Positions 1-9,451 of a DNA stretch of 64,000 nt are shown one piece after another. Under the pieces are notes generated by a model. That model saw nothing but the letters and a program-made list of their open reading frames with translations, searched no databases and had not been told where the DNA came from. How positions within the stretch are numbered: position 1 is the stretch's first letter; the number at the start of each line of letters is the position of its first letter. The DNA comes from Pelagicoccus sp. (GTDB lineage Bacteria > Verrucomicrobiota > Verrucomicrobiia > Opitutales > Opitutaceae): positions 1 to 64,000 of the forward strand of contig JANQRJ010000033.1 of the NCBI GenBank assembly GCA_028284635.1. Reading direction: 5' to 3'. A program made the position numbers and the translations under genes.

Positions 1-156
1 ATGCTCCATCATTGCCGCGGAGCCTACAGAGGGAACAACCGGTGCGGCAACGACGGAGCGTTGCCCTCCAAAGGATGCTTCTCACGTTAAGTTGACGCCT
101 ATGCGCTTTGCGGGATCCGCGCTACTCTTTGCGACATTGTACCCGTGACGCCACAC
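1..156. repeat. Partial copy of nested intergenic repeat (right part), including '...ggcaacgacggagcgttgccctcc...cgttaagttgacgcctatgcgc...gctactctttgc'
   Basis: Near-identical to sequence at 54021-54275; terminal module shared with 9141-9323. Confidence 0.85.
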
Positions 157-181
157 AGTACCTCCATTTAGAATCGCCTTC

Positions 182-1573
182 TCACAAAAGAGGAGTGATG
201 AGCCGGCAGAGATCTTCCGCCACGCCTTTGAAGGCGCGCCTGGGTTCGAGCTCTTCTGCGGAAAGAGCCAGGCAGCGAGACTTGATGGACTGTATCCAGT
301 TTCCCACTTCTTTGATGTCTTGTTCGGTATAGAAGAAGGCCGCGACTTCGTAGTTCACGAATAGGCTGCGCAGGTCCAGGTTTGCCGAACCGGTCATGGC
401 GATATCCCTGTCGATGAGCAATGCCTTGCCATGTACCATGCCGTCTTGATAGGCGAGAATGCTGGCGCCGGCCTCATCGAGCTGCCGGAGGAAATGCTTG
501 CGAGCGAGATCGGTGACCTTGTGATTGGACTTCCGCGGAATGACGAGGGTGACGTTTTTGCCTGTGCGGGCTTTGACGATCAGAGTGCGCAGCAGGACAT
601 CGTCTGGGATGAAGTAGGGGGTTACGATGGTGATGGACTGTTCGGCTTCCTGGATGGAGGAGAGGATCTTTTCGTAGAGGGGATCGCCAGTCGTATCGGG
701 ACCGCTGGCCATGATTTCGATCACGCTTTCGTGACTGGGGTCTGCAGCTACGGCTGGTTGTGGCTGGGGCACGTATCCACGTTTTCGCGACGCGAATGCC
801 CAGTCTTCTTCGAAGATGGCGTTTAGGGCCATGACAGCAGGCCCTGAGACGCAAACGCCCAAGTCCTGCCAGCGATTTGGGCTGACGGTCGGTCCCATGT
901 AGTCCAGGCCGATGTTCCTGCCTCCTATGATGGCTCGACTTTTGTCGAAGATAGCGATCTTGCGGTGGTTGCGCAGATTGGTTGCCCCGGGAAAGGATAT
1001 GGGAAAAACGGGCATGAAACGCTCTATCTTTCCGCCCGCCTTTTCGAGCTCCAGCATGTACAGGGTCTTCTTGCCCCAAGAGCCGATGGCGTCGATCAGG
1101 AGGCGGACTTTCACGCCTTTTCTAGCCTTTTTGGCGAGCTCCTTGACGATGCGGCGCCCAACAGCATCGTGGCTGAGGATAAACGTGGTGATGTCGATCG
1201 ACTTCTCGGCGGCTTGAATGGAATCGACGAGGTTCTGGTAGGCTTCCGTGCCAGTAGGGATAAACTGGGTACGGTTAGCCTGGGCGATCAGACCGAAGGG
1301 GGAGGGAGTGACGTGATTGTTCTCTCCGGAAAGGGCAAGCAAGCTGAGCGAGCTTTTGTCCTGGGTGAGGCGAGCTAGCTTGCGTCCGCCGATGAGGAGG
1401 TAGAGCGGGACGCCGATGTAGGGGACAAGCACGATGAGGAGCAGCCAGGCAAAGGTATTGCTGGGTCGACGCTTCTCCCGCATCAGCCGGGCAATCAGCA
1501 CGAAGCCGAGAGCGAGACCGATGATGGCGCCGAGATGGGGCAGGATGGATTCTACAATGAGGCGCGGATGCAT
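182..1573 (-). CDS. cls: Cardiolipin synthase (phospholipase D family)
   Basis: Two HKD motifs (NHRKIAIFDKSRAIIGGRNIG, VHGKALLIDRDIAMTGSANLD); N-terminal TM helices. Confidence 0.92.
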   Translation of the reverse strand: MHPRLIVESILPHLGAIIGLALGFVLIARLMREKRRPSNTFAWLLLIVLVPYIGVPLYLLIGGRKLARLTQDKSSLSLLALSGENNHVTPSPFGLIAQANRTQFIPTGTEAYQNLVDSIQAAEKSIDITTFILSHDAVGRRIVKELAKKARKGVKVRLLIDAIGSWGKKTLYMLELEKAGGKIERFMPVFPISFPGATNLRNHRKIAIFDKSRAIIGGRNIGLDYMGPTVSPNRWQDLGVCVSGPAVMALNAIFEEDWAFASRKRGYVPQPQPAVAADPSHESVIEIMASGPDTTGDPLYEKILSSIQEAEQSITIVTPYFIPDDVLLRTLIVKARTGKNVTLVIPRKSNHKVTDLARKHFLRQLDEAGASILAYQDGMVHGKALLIDRDIAMTGSANLDLRSLFVNYEVAAFFYTEQDIKEVGNWIQSIKSRCLALSAEELEPRRAFKGVAEDLCRLITPLL

Positions 1574-1577
1574 GGGA

Positions 1578-1653
1578 GGGGTTTAGGCTGCGGCTTTTTA
1601 ACCTGTAGGAATATTCGTCTCTCCTACAGCCTAAAAAGCTACAGCCTAACCCC
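1578..1653. repeat. Intergenic inverted repeat 'gggtttaggctgcggcttttta...taaaaagctacagcctaacccc'
   Basis: Long imperfect arms read directly; related motif at 46905-46955. Confidence 0.8.
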
Positions 1654-1662
1654 CTTTCCAGG

Positions 1663-3132
1663 TCAGTAGGCCGACTTGGGAGGGAAGAGCACCGCTTTGG
1701 CGGTGAGCAGCATGATCTTGATATCGAGCGTCAGCGTCCACGTATTGATATACTTGATATCGTACGCGATGCGTTCGCGCAGTTGGGCGGGCTCGTGAAT
1801 CTCGCCTCGGAAGCCTTTGGTCTGGGCTAGACCGGTAATGCCGGGCTTGACGAAATGTCGGGTCGAGTAGGCTCGCAACTGCTTGGAGAATTCGCGGTCG
1901 TGGTCGATGAGATGCGGCCGGGGGCCAGCTACGCTCATCTCGCCTAGGAGCACGTTGATGAACTGTGGAAGCTCGTCGAGGCTGGTCTTGCGCAAGAAGC
2001 TACCGAAGGAATAGATGCGAGAATCGCCTCGCGTGGCTTGCTTGGCGACGTTCTTCACGTTGGCCTCGGTGAGGTGCATCGTGCGGTACTTGATGATGTG
2101 GAAGGTGCGCTTGGTCATGCCGGTGCGCGGCTGGGCGTAGAAGATGGGACCGGGCGACTGCTTGCGCTGGAAGAACCAAACAAGGAGAGTAAGAGGGGGG
2201 AGAACGAAGGCCACGATCGGAAGCGAAACGGCGACGTCGAACGCTCTTTTGAGCCAGCGGTTGATCGGATTTTCGAGGGGCTCGTCTTCGTAGGTGAGGA
2301 AGGTGTACTCGCCCTCGTGCTCGACGACGATGCGCTGCTGGAATTCCTCCTGCCAGTTGTTGTAGATTCTGATGCGGCATCCCGCTTTTTGAGCGAGGGC
2401 CATCGCTTGAGAGGCGGCTTGCTTGGAAAGGGCGTTTTGTATGACGACTACTTGGGAGATTTCCTGTTCATCGATCATCCTGGACAGGTGTTCGATGGTG
2501 CCGAGGCAGGGGATGGGCTGTTCGTTGACCGGGGGGCAGGGCTTTTCGGAGACGTAGCCGACGATATCGATTCCGTAGTCAGCCTTGTTCTTGATCCAGT
2601 CTTGCAGGCTATCGAGCGACTTGGTGGTGCCTACGATGACGGTGGGGATGACCTGGGTCTTGAAGCTGAGTCGGCAAAGACGGCGCGGCAAGATCAGGTT
2701 CATGGCAAAGAGGACGCAGAAGACTACGCCGAAGAAACTGGAGAGGAAGAGCCGACTGATCTCCGTGTCCTTCATCGCGAAGACGATCGCGAGTTCGACG
2801 AGCATGATGCGAAAGGTCTGCTGAGAGGTCAGGCGAAAGGTCTTGTACCAGCCTAGATCCACGAATTGCTCGGCGTAGGAGCGCAGCAGTCGGACATTTA
2901 CGATCGAGGCGAGCACGACCCCCATCATGTAGAGGTTCATATGCTGGTCGTTCAGGCGGTAGTCCAGAAGGTGGAAAACCTGCTTGACCAGCAGGAACGT
3001 GAACAGGGTCATGGCGGTTGCCCAGAGCCCGTGTAAATTGAGTATTCCCTCCTGTCTGTTTTTCAGCATCGCGAACGCTTGTAAAAAAGGCGTCAGCGAT
3101 ATTCCGCGGTTTAAGGTGAACGCGCAATTCAA
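1663..3132 (-). CDS. Undecaprenyl-phosphate sugar phosphotransferase (bacterial sugar transferase, WcaJ-like)
   Basis: N-terminal TM region, KRAFDV...; C-terminal [30 protein letters not shown]. Confidence 0.88.
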   Translation of the reverse strand: MNCAFTLNRGISLTPFLQAFAMLKNRQEGILNLHGLWATAMTLFTFLLVKQVFHLLDYRLNDQHMNLYMMGVVLASIVNVRLLRSYAEQFVDLGWYKTFRLTSQQTFRIMLVELAIVFAMKDTEISRLFLSSFFGVVFCVLFAMNLILPRRLCRLSFKTQVIPTVIVGTTKSLDSLQDWIKNKADYGIDIVGYVSEKPCPPVNEQPIPCLGTIEHLSRMIDEQEISQVVVIQNALSKQAASQAMALAQKAGCRIRIYNNWQEEFQQRIVVEHEGEYTFLTYEDEPLENPINRWLKRAFDVAVSLPIVAFVLPPLTLLVWFFQRKQSPGPIFYAQPRTGMTKRTFHIIKYRTMHLTEANVKNVAKQATRGDSRIYSFGSFLRKTSLDELPQFINVLLGEMSVAGPRPHLIDHDREFSKQLRAYSTRHFVKPGITGLAQTKGFRGEIHEPAQLRERIAYDIKYINTWTLTLDIKIMLLTAKAVLFPPKSAY

Positions 3133-3252
3133 AACAGTGCTAGCGCCTATCGAAGCATGTGAAGACTGAGTGACAGAACAGTTTTTCCCTGAGGGAGTTC
3201 ATGGGAAAATTGGAAATCCATGGGTAGATTCCGCCATGCCTGGGACTGAGCG

Positions 3253-3807
3253 CTAGAGTGGCTTGGAATAGCGGTTTCCCGCTGAATCCTCGAAGACGAG
3301 CTCGAATTCGGTGAAACCGATGAGCCTGATGCCGTTTTCGATGTCGATGACGTCCCCGAGTTTTTGGATGCGACCGTTCATGAAGACGCGGGAATTCTGA
3401 CCTGATTTTCGGATGCCTTGCACGGTGAACCCATCAACGATTCCCTGATTGTAGGCTCGGGCAGCTAGATCTGTTTTTGTCGGCGCCTCTTCGATCAATA
3501 CTGGCTGCTCGACTTCCGCTGGTTCTTCGGGGGCCGCCGAGATGCTTTCTGCGGGGAGAGGGGAGCTGGCTAGTTCGGCCTGAGGGCTTTGAGCGTTGGA
3601 GTCGAGGAAGGCGTTGCCGAAGTAGATGATGGCGGTGACCGCGACAGCGAGCAGCAAACCACAGCCAACAAAGCCTACTAGCAGGATCAGGAGCTTGTCG
3701 CTGCCTCCCGAGTGACGGGCGACTCGGGTGACCATGGGATCGACCGGAGCGGAAGCTGCATGCCGGCGCAGCTGCTCCTTTTTCAGGGCCTGGTTGATTA
3801 AGCTCAT
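3253..3807 (-). CDS. GspB-like membrane-anchored protein (type II secretion/EPS associated)
   Basis: MSLINQALKKEQLRR start, single TM, C-terminal GspB-like VFMNGRIQKLGDVI...; next to ExeA-like ATPase. Confidence 0.6.
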   Translation of the reverse strand: MSLINQALKKEQLRRHAASAPVDPMVTRVARHSGGSDKLLILLVGFVGCGLLLAVAVTAIIYFGNAFLDSNAQSPQAELASSPLPAESISAAPEEPAEVEQPVLIEEAPTKTDLAARAYNQGIVDGFTVQGIRKSGQNSRVFMNGRIQKLGDVIDIENGIRLIGFTEFELVFEDSAGNRYSKPL

Positions 3808-3996
3808 GTCCGTTGCGTAAAAAGACTAGGGCAAAGTCTGCCCATGAGCTCATACAACGGCTGAGTCAGGGGGATATTAAGCCGAGCGACGCGGCAAAGT
3901 CCTCTTGTCCGGAATTTTCGGCGAAGACTGGCGCCGCTTGACAGACGACGCGAATCCTGCGGGTCGAGATTGCTTACCGCTGCGTTGGTTTTGCCT

Positions 3997-4059
3997 GTAG
4001 CCGAAGTCGGCAGACTTTGGAGAGCAGGTGGAGAACCAAAGTCTGTCGACTTCGGCTAC
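3997..4059. repeat. Intergenic inverted repeat 'gtagccgaagtcggcagactttgg...ccaaagtctgtcgacttcggctac'
   Basis: Complementary arms read directly; family members at 42508 and 44817. Confidence 0.85.
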
Positions 4060-4083
4060 TTCTTGAAAACGCGTAACGCGACT

Positions 4084-4944
4084 CTAGTTGAAGTCGAGGG
4101 TCTTGATCTCCTTCAAGGCGGCTCGCACGTCCTTCCAGGTGACTACCTCGCTGTTGCGGATATAGGAGGAGAGCAGGGCCTTGTCGCAAATGTTGTTCAC
4201 GATGCGGGGAATGCCTTTGGACTTCCAGCTTATCAGACGGACGGCCCAGCCGGTGAAAAAGGGGATGCCTTGGCCGCCTGCCATAGCGATGCGGTGATGG
4301 ATGTACTGCTCGATCTGGAGACGGTTGAGCGGCTTTAGCTCGGTGTGAACCAAAATGCGCTGGCGAAGCTGGCGGAGTCGCTCCTCGCCGAGGATCTCCT
4401 TGAATTCCGGCTGCCCCATGAGGACGATTTGCAGGAGCTTCTGCTTGTCGGTCTCCAGATTCGAAAGGAGACGAAGCTGCTCGAGCAGTTCGAAGGTCAG
4501 GTTTTGGGCTTCGTCGATGACCAGGAGGATGTCCTTGCCCGCAGCTATCTTTTCCAGAAGCAAGTCGTTCACCTGTTGGACGAGACCGCTGCGGCTGCGG
4601 CTCATCGTGCCTTCGCGGCCAAGTTCCGAGAGGATCGTCTTGAGCAGCTGGGTCTCAGTGATGCGAGGGTTGAGAATGAGGGCGGTCTCGTACTTCTCCT
4701 CGTCAATCTCGTTTATAAAGTGCCGACAGAGCGTCGTCTTGCCACAGCCGACCTCGCCGGTGAGCACGATGAATCCCTTACGTTCGGCGACACCATACTT
4801 CAGATGTTGCAGCGCCTCCTGGTGCGTGGGACTGAGATAGAGGAAATTCGGGTCTGGGGTGATATTGAAAGGCATCTCCCGGAGCCCGTAGAAGCTTTGG
4901 TACATTTCGGGCTCTGTCTTCGACGAATTGTCAAATCGTGACAA
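4084..4944 (-). CDS. ExeA/GspA-like AAA ATPase; start may be the internal Met (MYQSFYGL)
   Basis: MYQSFYGLREMPFNITPDPNFLY, Walker A GEVGCGKTT, Walker B ILLVIDEAQNL. Confidence 0.85.
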   Translation of the reverse strand: MSRFDNSSKTEPEMYQSFYGLREMPFNITPDPNFLYLSPTHQEALQHLKYGVAERKGFIVLTGEVGCGKTTLCRHFINEIDEEKYETALILNPRITETQLLKTILSELGREGTMSRSRSGLVQQVNDLLLEKIAAGKDILLVIDEAQNLTFELLEQLRLLSNLETDKQKLLQIVLMGQPEFKEILGEERLRQLRQRILVHTELKPLNRLQIEQYIHHRIAMAGGQGIPFFTGWAVRLISWKSKGIPRIVNNICDKALLSSYIRNSEVVTWKDVRAALKEIKTLDFN

Positions 4945-4996
4945 TTATTTTTTTGCAATATTTGGGATCTTGCCTGTAGCTCCTGACAATTCACGT

Positions 4997-5278
4997 ATGA
5001 AGGCTGGCAAAATCGTTAACATCGTCTTCAGTCTCGCTCTCCTAGCCGCAGCTGCCTTGGCGACGGTTTTCCTGTATCGAGATTACCAGCACTACGATCA
5101 TTTGCTGGCCCAGCAGACCACTTTGGAAAACCGGCTTGCGAGCCTGGAGCAGGAATCCAGCAAGCGCGCTTCTCAACTTGTTAGGCTGAATGAAGATTCC
5201 GAATACGTCGAATCGATCATCCGAGACCGACTGAAATACGCGCGGCCCGACGAGACCGTTTTCCGGTTCGAACGCTAA
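4997..5278 (+). CDS. FtsB/DivIC-like septum formation initiator family protein
   Basis: Short protein: N-terminal TM then coiled coil; ATG at 4997 in ORF 4928..5278. Confidence 0.6.
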   Translation: MKAGKIVNIVFSLALLAAAALATVFLYRDYQHYDHLLAQQTTLENRLASLEQESSKRASQLVRLNEDSEYVESIIRDRLKYARPDETVFRFER

Positions 5279-5326
5279 GGCGTCCAAGCCCAGTCCACGA
5301 CTGATGCCCGCCCCAGCGTCCTTTCG

Positions 5327-6760
5327 ATGACTCCTCAGGAGGAGAGTGTTTTTATGGATACAAAGCAGTTCTACGAAACTCATGGTCAGGAGCAGGTCTT
5401 CCGTTTTTGGGAAGAGCTCGGAGAGCAACAGCGAGCATCTCTTCTGGAGCAGGCTGCCGAGATCGATCTCGAAGAGGTGGATCGATTGGTGGCCAATCTG
5501 CTGCGCAATGAGGGCGGGGAAGCTAAAATCGACTTCTCCACCCTAAAACCGGCTCCCTATCTCCCTATCCCTGAAGACATAGAGAGCGATCCCGCTTGGC
5601 AGGAGGCTCTCACTCTAGGCGAGGATGCCCTGCGGGCGGGCAAGGTGGCGGCCTTCACCGTGGCAGGCGGACAGGGAACTCGTCTAGGCTACGACGGGCC
5701 GAAAGGCACTTTTCCAGTAACTCCAATCAAGGGAAAGACCCTCTTTCAGGTCTTCGCCGAGAAGATCCAGGCGGGCCGTTTGAAGTACCAGGCCACGATT
5801 CCTTGGTACGTCATGACTAGCCACATCAACCACGAGGCGACGGTGTCGTTCTTCGAGGAAAACGACTATTTCGGCCTGGGATCGGATTCGGTGCGCTTCT
5901 TTCGCCAGGGCCGCATGCCGGCAGTCGACTTCGAAGGCCGCATCATACTCGAGGGCAAGGATCGCATCGCGATGAGCCCGGACGGACACGGCGGCGCTTT
6001 GCGGGCCTTGGAGCGCAGCGGTTCGCTGCAGGAGATGCAGGATGCCGGCGTGGAGGTAATCAGCTACTTCCAGGTAGACAACCCCCTGGTTCGCCCAATC
6101 GATCCGCACTTCATCGGTTTCCACCTGAAATCCGGTTCGACCATGTCGAGCAAGATGCTTCCCAAGGCCTACGAAAAGGAGAAGCTCGGCCATTTTTGCC
6201 TGCAAGGCGACAAGACGGTCATCGTAGAGTACAGCGACATGCCGGACGAGCTTTGCGCCGCCCGGGATGCGGACGGGCAGCTCTCCTTCCGAGCGGGCAG
6301 TATCGCCATTCATATCATTTCGCTATCGTTTGCCCGTTCGCTGGCCAGCGATTCCAGCGTGTCGGCCCTGCCTTTCCATCGGGCGGACAAAAAGGTCCCC
6401 TTCGTCGACGAAGCCGGGGCTACCCAGAAGCCCGAGCAGCCAAATGGGGTGAAGTTCGAGATGTTCGTCTTCGACGCGATTCCGTTCGCCACCAGTCCGC
6501 TCGTTCTTGAAACGACTCGCCTCGACGATTTCAGCCCGGTGAAAAACGCGGAGGGCATCGATTCGCCTGAGTCTTCTCGCAAGGACCAAGTGAGTCTCTT
6601 CCGATCCTGGCTGGAGGCCGCCGGGGTGACACTGCCATCCGACTTCGCGGGCCAGGTAGAAATCTCTCCTCTCTACGCTTCGACGCGGGAAGACTTTCTT
6701 AAGGCATGGAAGTCGGCCCCTCGCGAACTCGACCTTTCTGGCGATATCTTCATCGGCTAG
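5327..6760 (+). CDS. UDPGP-family nucleotidyltransferase (UDP-GlcNAc pyrophosphorylase/UTP-sugar uridylyltransferase, eukaryote-like type)
   Basis: AAFTVAGGQGTRLGYDGPKGTFPV motif; overall AGX-like. Confidence 0.85.
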   Translation: MTPQEESVFMDTKQFYETHGQEQVFRFWEELGEQQRASLLEQAAEIDLEEVDRLVANLLRNEGGEAKIDFSTLKPAPYLPIPEDIESDPAWQEALTLGEDALRAGKVAAFTVAGGQGTRLGYDGPKGTFPVTPIKGKTLFQVFAEKIQAGRLKYQATIPWYVMTSHINHEATVSFFEENDYFGLGSDSVRFFRQGRMPAVDFEGRIILEGKDRIAMSPDGHGGALRALERSGSLQEMQDAGVEVISYFQVDNPLVRPIDPHFIGFHLKSGSTMSSKMLPKAYEKEKLGHFCLQGDKTVIVEYSDMPDELCAARDADGQLSFRAGSIAIHIISLSFARSLASDSSVSALPFHRADKKVPFVDEAGATQKPEQPNGVKFEMFVFDAIPFATSPLVLETTRLDDFSPVKNAEGIDSPESSRKDQVSLFRSWLEAAGVTLPSDFAGQVEISPLYASTREDFLKAWKSAPRELDLSGDIFIG

Positions 6761-6992
6761 CCGTATCGTCTTTTTGATTACATCCGCTTAGCTGCGGCTT
6801 CCAGGACCCGTCAGACACGCCCGACCTGTCATGCTTTCATGGAGACATAGGGTCTCTTAGTCGTATCTATTGATGAGCCGCTAAGTGGATGCATGTAGTC
6901 GGCAATGGGTATGAGTACCGGCTTGCAAGCTTCGGCTTGCCGAAGCCCGTTTCGCAGGATTGATTCTGCCTGTTGCTCCCTCCTCTACGTAA

Positions 6993-9116
6993 ATGATTCA
7001 AACTCCGGTCATTGCCTTGGTGGTTGAGTCCGACACCGAACGGGCTCAGCAGATCGTGGCATCTCTTTCCTGTTCCTCGGACCCCGCCTTTCGCGTCGAG
7101 AAAGTGTCTTCGTCGACAGCGGCAATCAGGCGCTTGCAGCGCGGCGGAGTAAGTGTGGTGATAATCGAATCGCTGGCTCAGAAGAAGCAACGGCTCGCCG
7201 AGCTTTCGAAACTTCGCGAGACGGCCAGAGATGCGATTGTCCTAGAGATGCGCGAGGAGAACAGGATCCCAGGAGCTTCCATAGACCTGGTCGACGACAG
7301 CCTTTTCTACGACGAATTGAGCAGCGATCGTCTGGTGGAATGCATCAACCTGGCGAGGGATCGCCGACAGATGCTCGAAGAGCTACGAGAGCGCCAGGAG
7401 GCGGGGGGCTCCGGCTCGGCCCGCTACCAAGTCGTGCTCAATCATCTGGAAGAGGCGGCCTTCCTCATCTCGTCGACAGACGGCAATCTGTTTTTCCGCA
7501 ACGAGGTGGCAGAGGCTTGGTTTGGCGACAATCCCGAGGCTATCCTGAACAGGATTCTCGACTGCGATATCCTGCTGCAAGGATCGGTGAAACAGGATAT
7601 CTCCTTGGAACGATGGGGCCTGCCTTTCGTGCAGCTTGTTTCGGTGAATCTGAATCTGGCGGGCGAGCAGTGCTGTCTGGTCACCCTGCGCGACATCTCG
7701 CAGCGCAAGCAAGCCCAGGCCAAGCAACGCTCGAGCGAAAAACGCCTCGAGTTGGCTGAACGCGCTTCCAACGTGGGATACTGGTCCTGGGACCATAAGG
7801 TGCGGCGCCTGGAGCTTAGCAAGCGCTGGAAGGACCAGCTTGGCTACGAGGGCGACGAGTTTCCCAACACGCTTTCCGCCGTTTTCGGCGCGCTGCATGC
7901 CAACGATCGAATTGACGTGTTTACCGCCCTGCGTCGAGCTCTACACGAGGATCGATCCGATCTCGATTTGGAGTACCGCATCCGACATCGAGACGGTTCA
8001 TTCCGGGGCATGGCATGCCGGGCTGAAATAACAACGGATCCTCATAGCGGACTGGTCAGCGTTATCGGCACGCAGGTCGAGCTGTTGGAAGAAAAGGTGG
8101 TTTCCACGGCGAGTCGACGTCTGCTGGAGCTTCTGGCCAATCGTATCGAAAGCGCGAGCGAAGAGCTGGAGCGGCATACCTTCGAGCTTCGTTCCCAGAC
8201 GAGCGACAGCGTCGCTCTCGAACAAACCCTCGGCCGGATCGAGAAACTTGCATTGCGTATCAGTCGTGTGAATACATTGCTGAGCGGCTTTCACCACAGC
8301 TCGCCGGATTGTCCGGAAGAGATAGACCTCGGAGGATTGCTAAGCTCGCTGGACGGGTTTCTGGAGTGCTTCTTGCCGGGCGAAACCCGCATCGAACGCG
8401 TTGCCCCGGGTGGCGTGCTCGTGGACGGGCTGACGCGTCCGTTTCTGCTTTCGCTGCTCGTGGAGTCGCTTCTTCGAGTGGCAGACTGCTTGTCGGCAGA
8501 ATCGGATTCTCGCCTGTTGATCCGGGTTTTGGATACAGATGGCGGACGACTGGAAATCGTCTACAGCGGCGAGCGAGTTTCCCTGCTGGACTTCGACGAC
8601 TTGCATAGCGAGATGCGAATCGACGCCTATGCGAATCAATCGGGTGGCGAAGCCTTGCTGGGCTTCGAATTCTCCTGCCCCGAAATCCTGGAGCCCGAGG
8701 GGATAGATCCCTCTCTCGAGTTTTCCACGGGCAAGCCCGTCGTTCTCTTGGCCGAAGACGAGCATGTATTGAGAATCGCGATACGAGGAATGCTGGAAAA
8801 ACTCGGTTTCGAAGTGATCCTTGCCGCGGATGGGGCGCAGGCGATAGAGTGCTTCTACAAACGTTCCGCGGAGATCGAGCTAGCCTTGCTGGACTTGCGC
8901 ATGCCCAAAGTCGACGGAGCAGGAGTGATGACCGCCCTGCACTCGGTCAACTCCCGCCTGCCTCTCATACTGATGAGCGGAGAGGATCGAGACTCGGTGG
9001 TCGAGGCGATCCATGGCGACAATCCATTGAGTTGCTTTCTCGCCAAGCCGTTCGGCTTTGAAGCCCTTGAATCGGCGGTGGCCAAGCTGCGTTCGGCAAC
9101 GAAAACGTCCGTCTGA
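6993..9116 (+). CDS. PAS-containing hybrid signalling protein with degenerate kinase core and C-terminal receiver
   Basis: N-terminal pseudo-receiver, PAS motifs (WKDQLGYEGDEFP, RHRDGSFRG), C-terminal receiver (VVLLAEDE...LLDLRMPKVDG...MSGED...LAKPFG). Confidence 0.85.
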   Translation: MIQTPVIALVVESDTERAQQIVASLSCSSDPAFRVEKVSSSTAAIRRLQRGGVSVVIIESLAQKKQRLAELSKLRETARDAIVLEMREENRIPGASIDLVDDSLFYDELSSDRLVECINLARDRRQMLEELRERQEAGGSGSARYQVVLNHLEEAAFLISSTDGNLFFRNEVAEAWFGDNPEAILNRILDCDILLQGSVKQDISLERWGLPFVQLVSVNLNLAGEQCCLVTLRDISQRKQAQAKQRSSEKRLELAERASNVGYWSWDHKVRRLELSKRWKDQLGYEGDEFPNTLSAVFGALHANDRIDVFTALRRALHEDRSDLDLEYRIRHRDGSFRGMACRAEITTDPHSGLVSVIGTQVELLEEKVVSTASRRLLELLANRIESASEELERHTFELRSQTSDSVALEQTLGRIEKLALRISRVNTLLSGFHHSSPDCPEEIDLGGLLSSLDGFLECFLPGETRIERVAPGGVLVDGLTRPFLLSLLVESLLRVADCLSAESDSRLLIRVLDTDGGRLEIVYSGERVSLLDFDDLHSEMRIDAYANQSGGEALLGFEFSCPEILEPEGIDPSLEFSTGKPVVLLAEDEHVLRIAIRGMLEKLGFEVILAADGAQAIECFYKRSAEIELALLDLRMPKVDGAGVMTALHSVNSRLPLILMSGEDRDSVVEAIHGDNPLSCFLAKPFGFEALESAVAKLRSATKTSV

Positions 9117-9140
9117 CGAAGAGAGCTAGGGAGCTCTAGT

Positions 9141-9448
9141 TGGTGTCACGGATGCAATGTCGCAAAGAGTAGCGCGGACCCGCAGAGCGCATAGGCGTCA
9201 ACTTAAGCTCGTCCAGAGGCCGAGCTCCACCTTTCTGGTGAAGGTGGCACGCGACCTCCGGGCGCGTTTCTAGACGCCAGTGGCGTTAAGTTGACGCTTA
9301 TGCGCTCAGCGGGACTGCGTCCGCATTCGCCATCATCCCCCATTCCTCATCCTCATCCCAGGATAAAGATGAGGATTAAGAAGAGGATGAAGATAAACGC
9401 GGACGCGGACTAGAGCTCCGCGCCACGTTTCACGCATGACACCACACT
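9141..9448. repeat. Composite nested inverted repeat between convergent genes
   Basis: Outer arms tggtgtcacggatgc/gcatgacacca; inner gcgcataggcgtcaacttaa/ttaagttgacgcttatgcgc; separate polypurine/polypyrimidine hairpin near 9345-9395. Confidence 0.75.
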
Positions 9449-9451
9449 AGA

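Noticed and set aside
6780-6990. Possible riboswitch in the leader of the pseudo-kinase gene
   Set aside because: Short hairpin-like repeats (ggcttgcaagcttcggcttgccgaagcc) but no match to a known riboswitch consensus that I can recognise.
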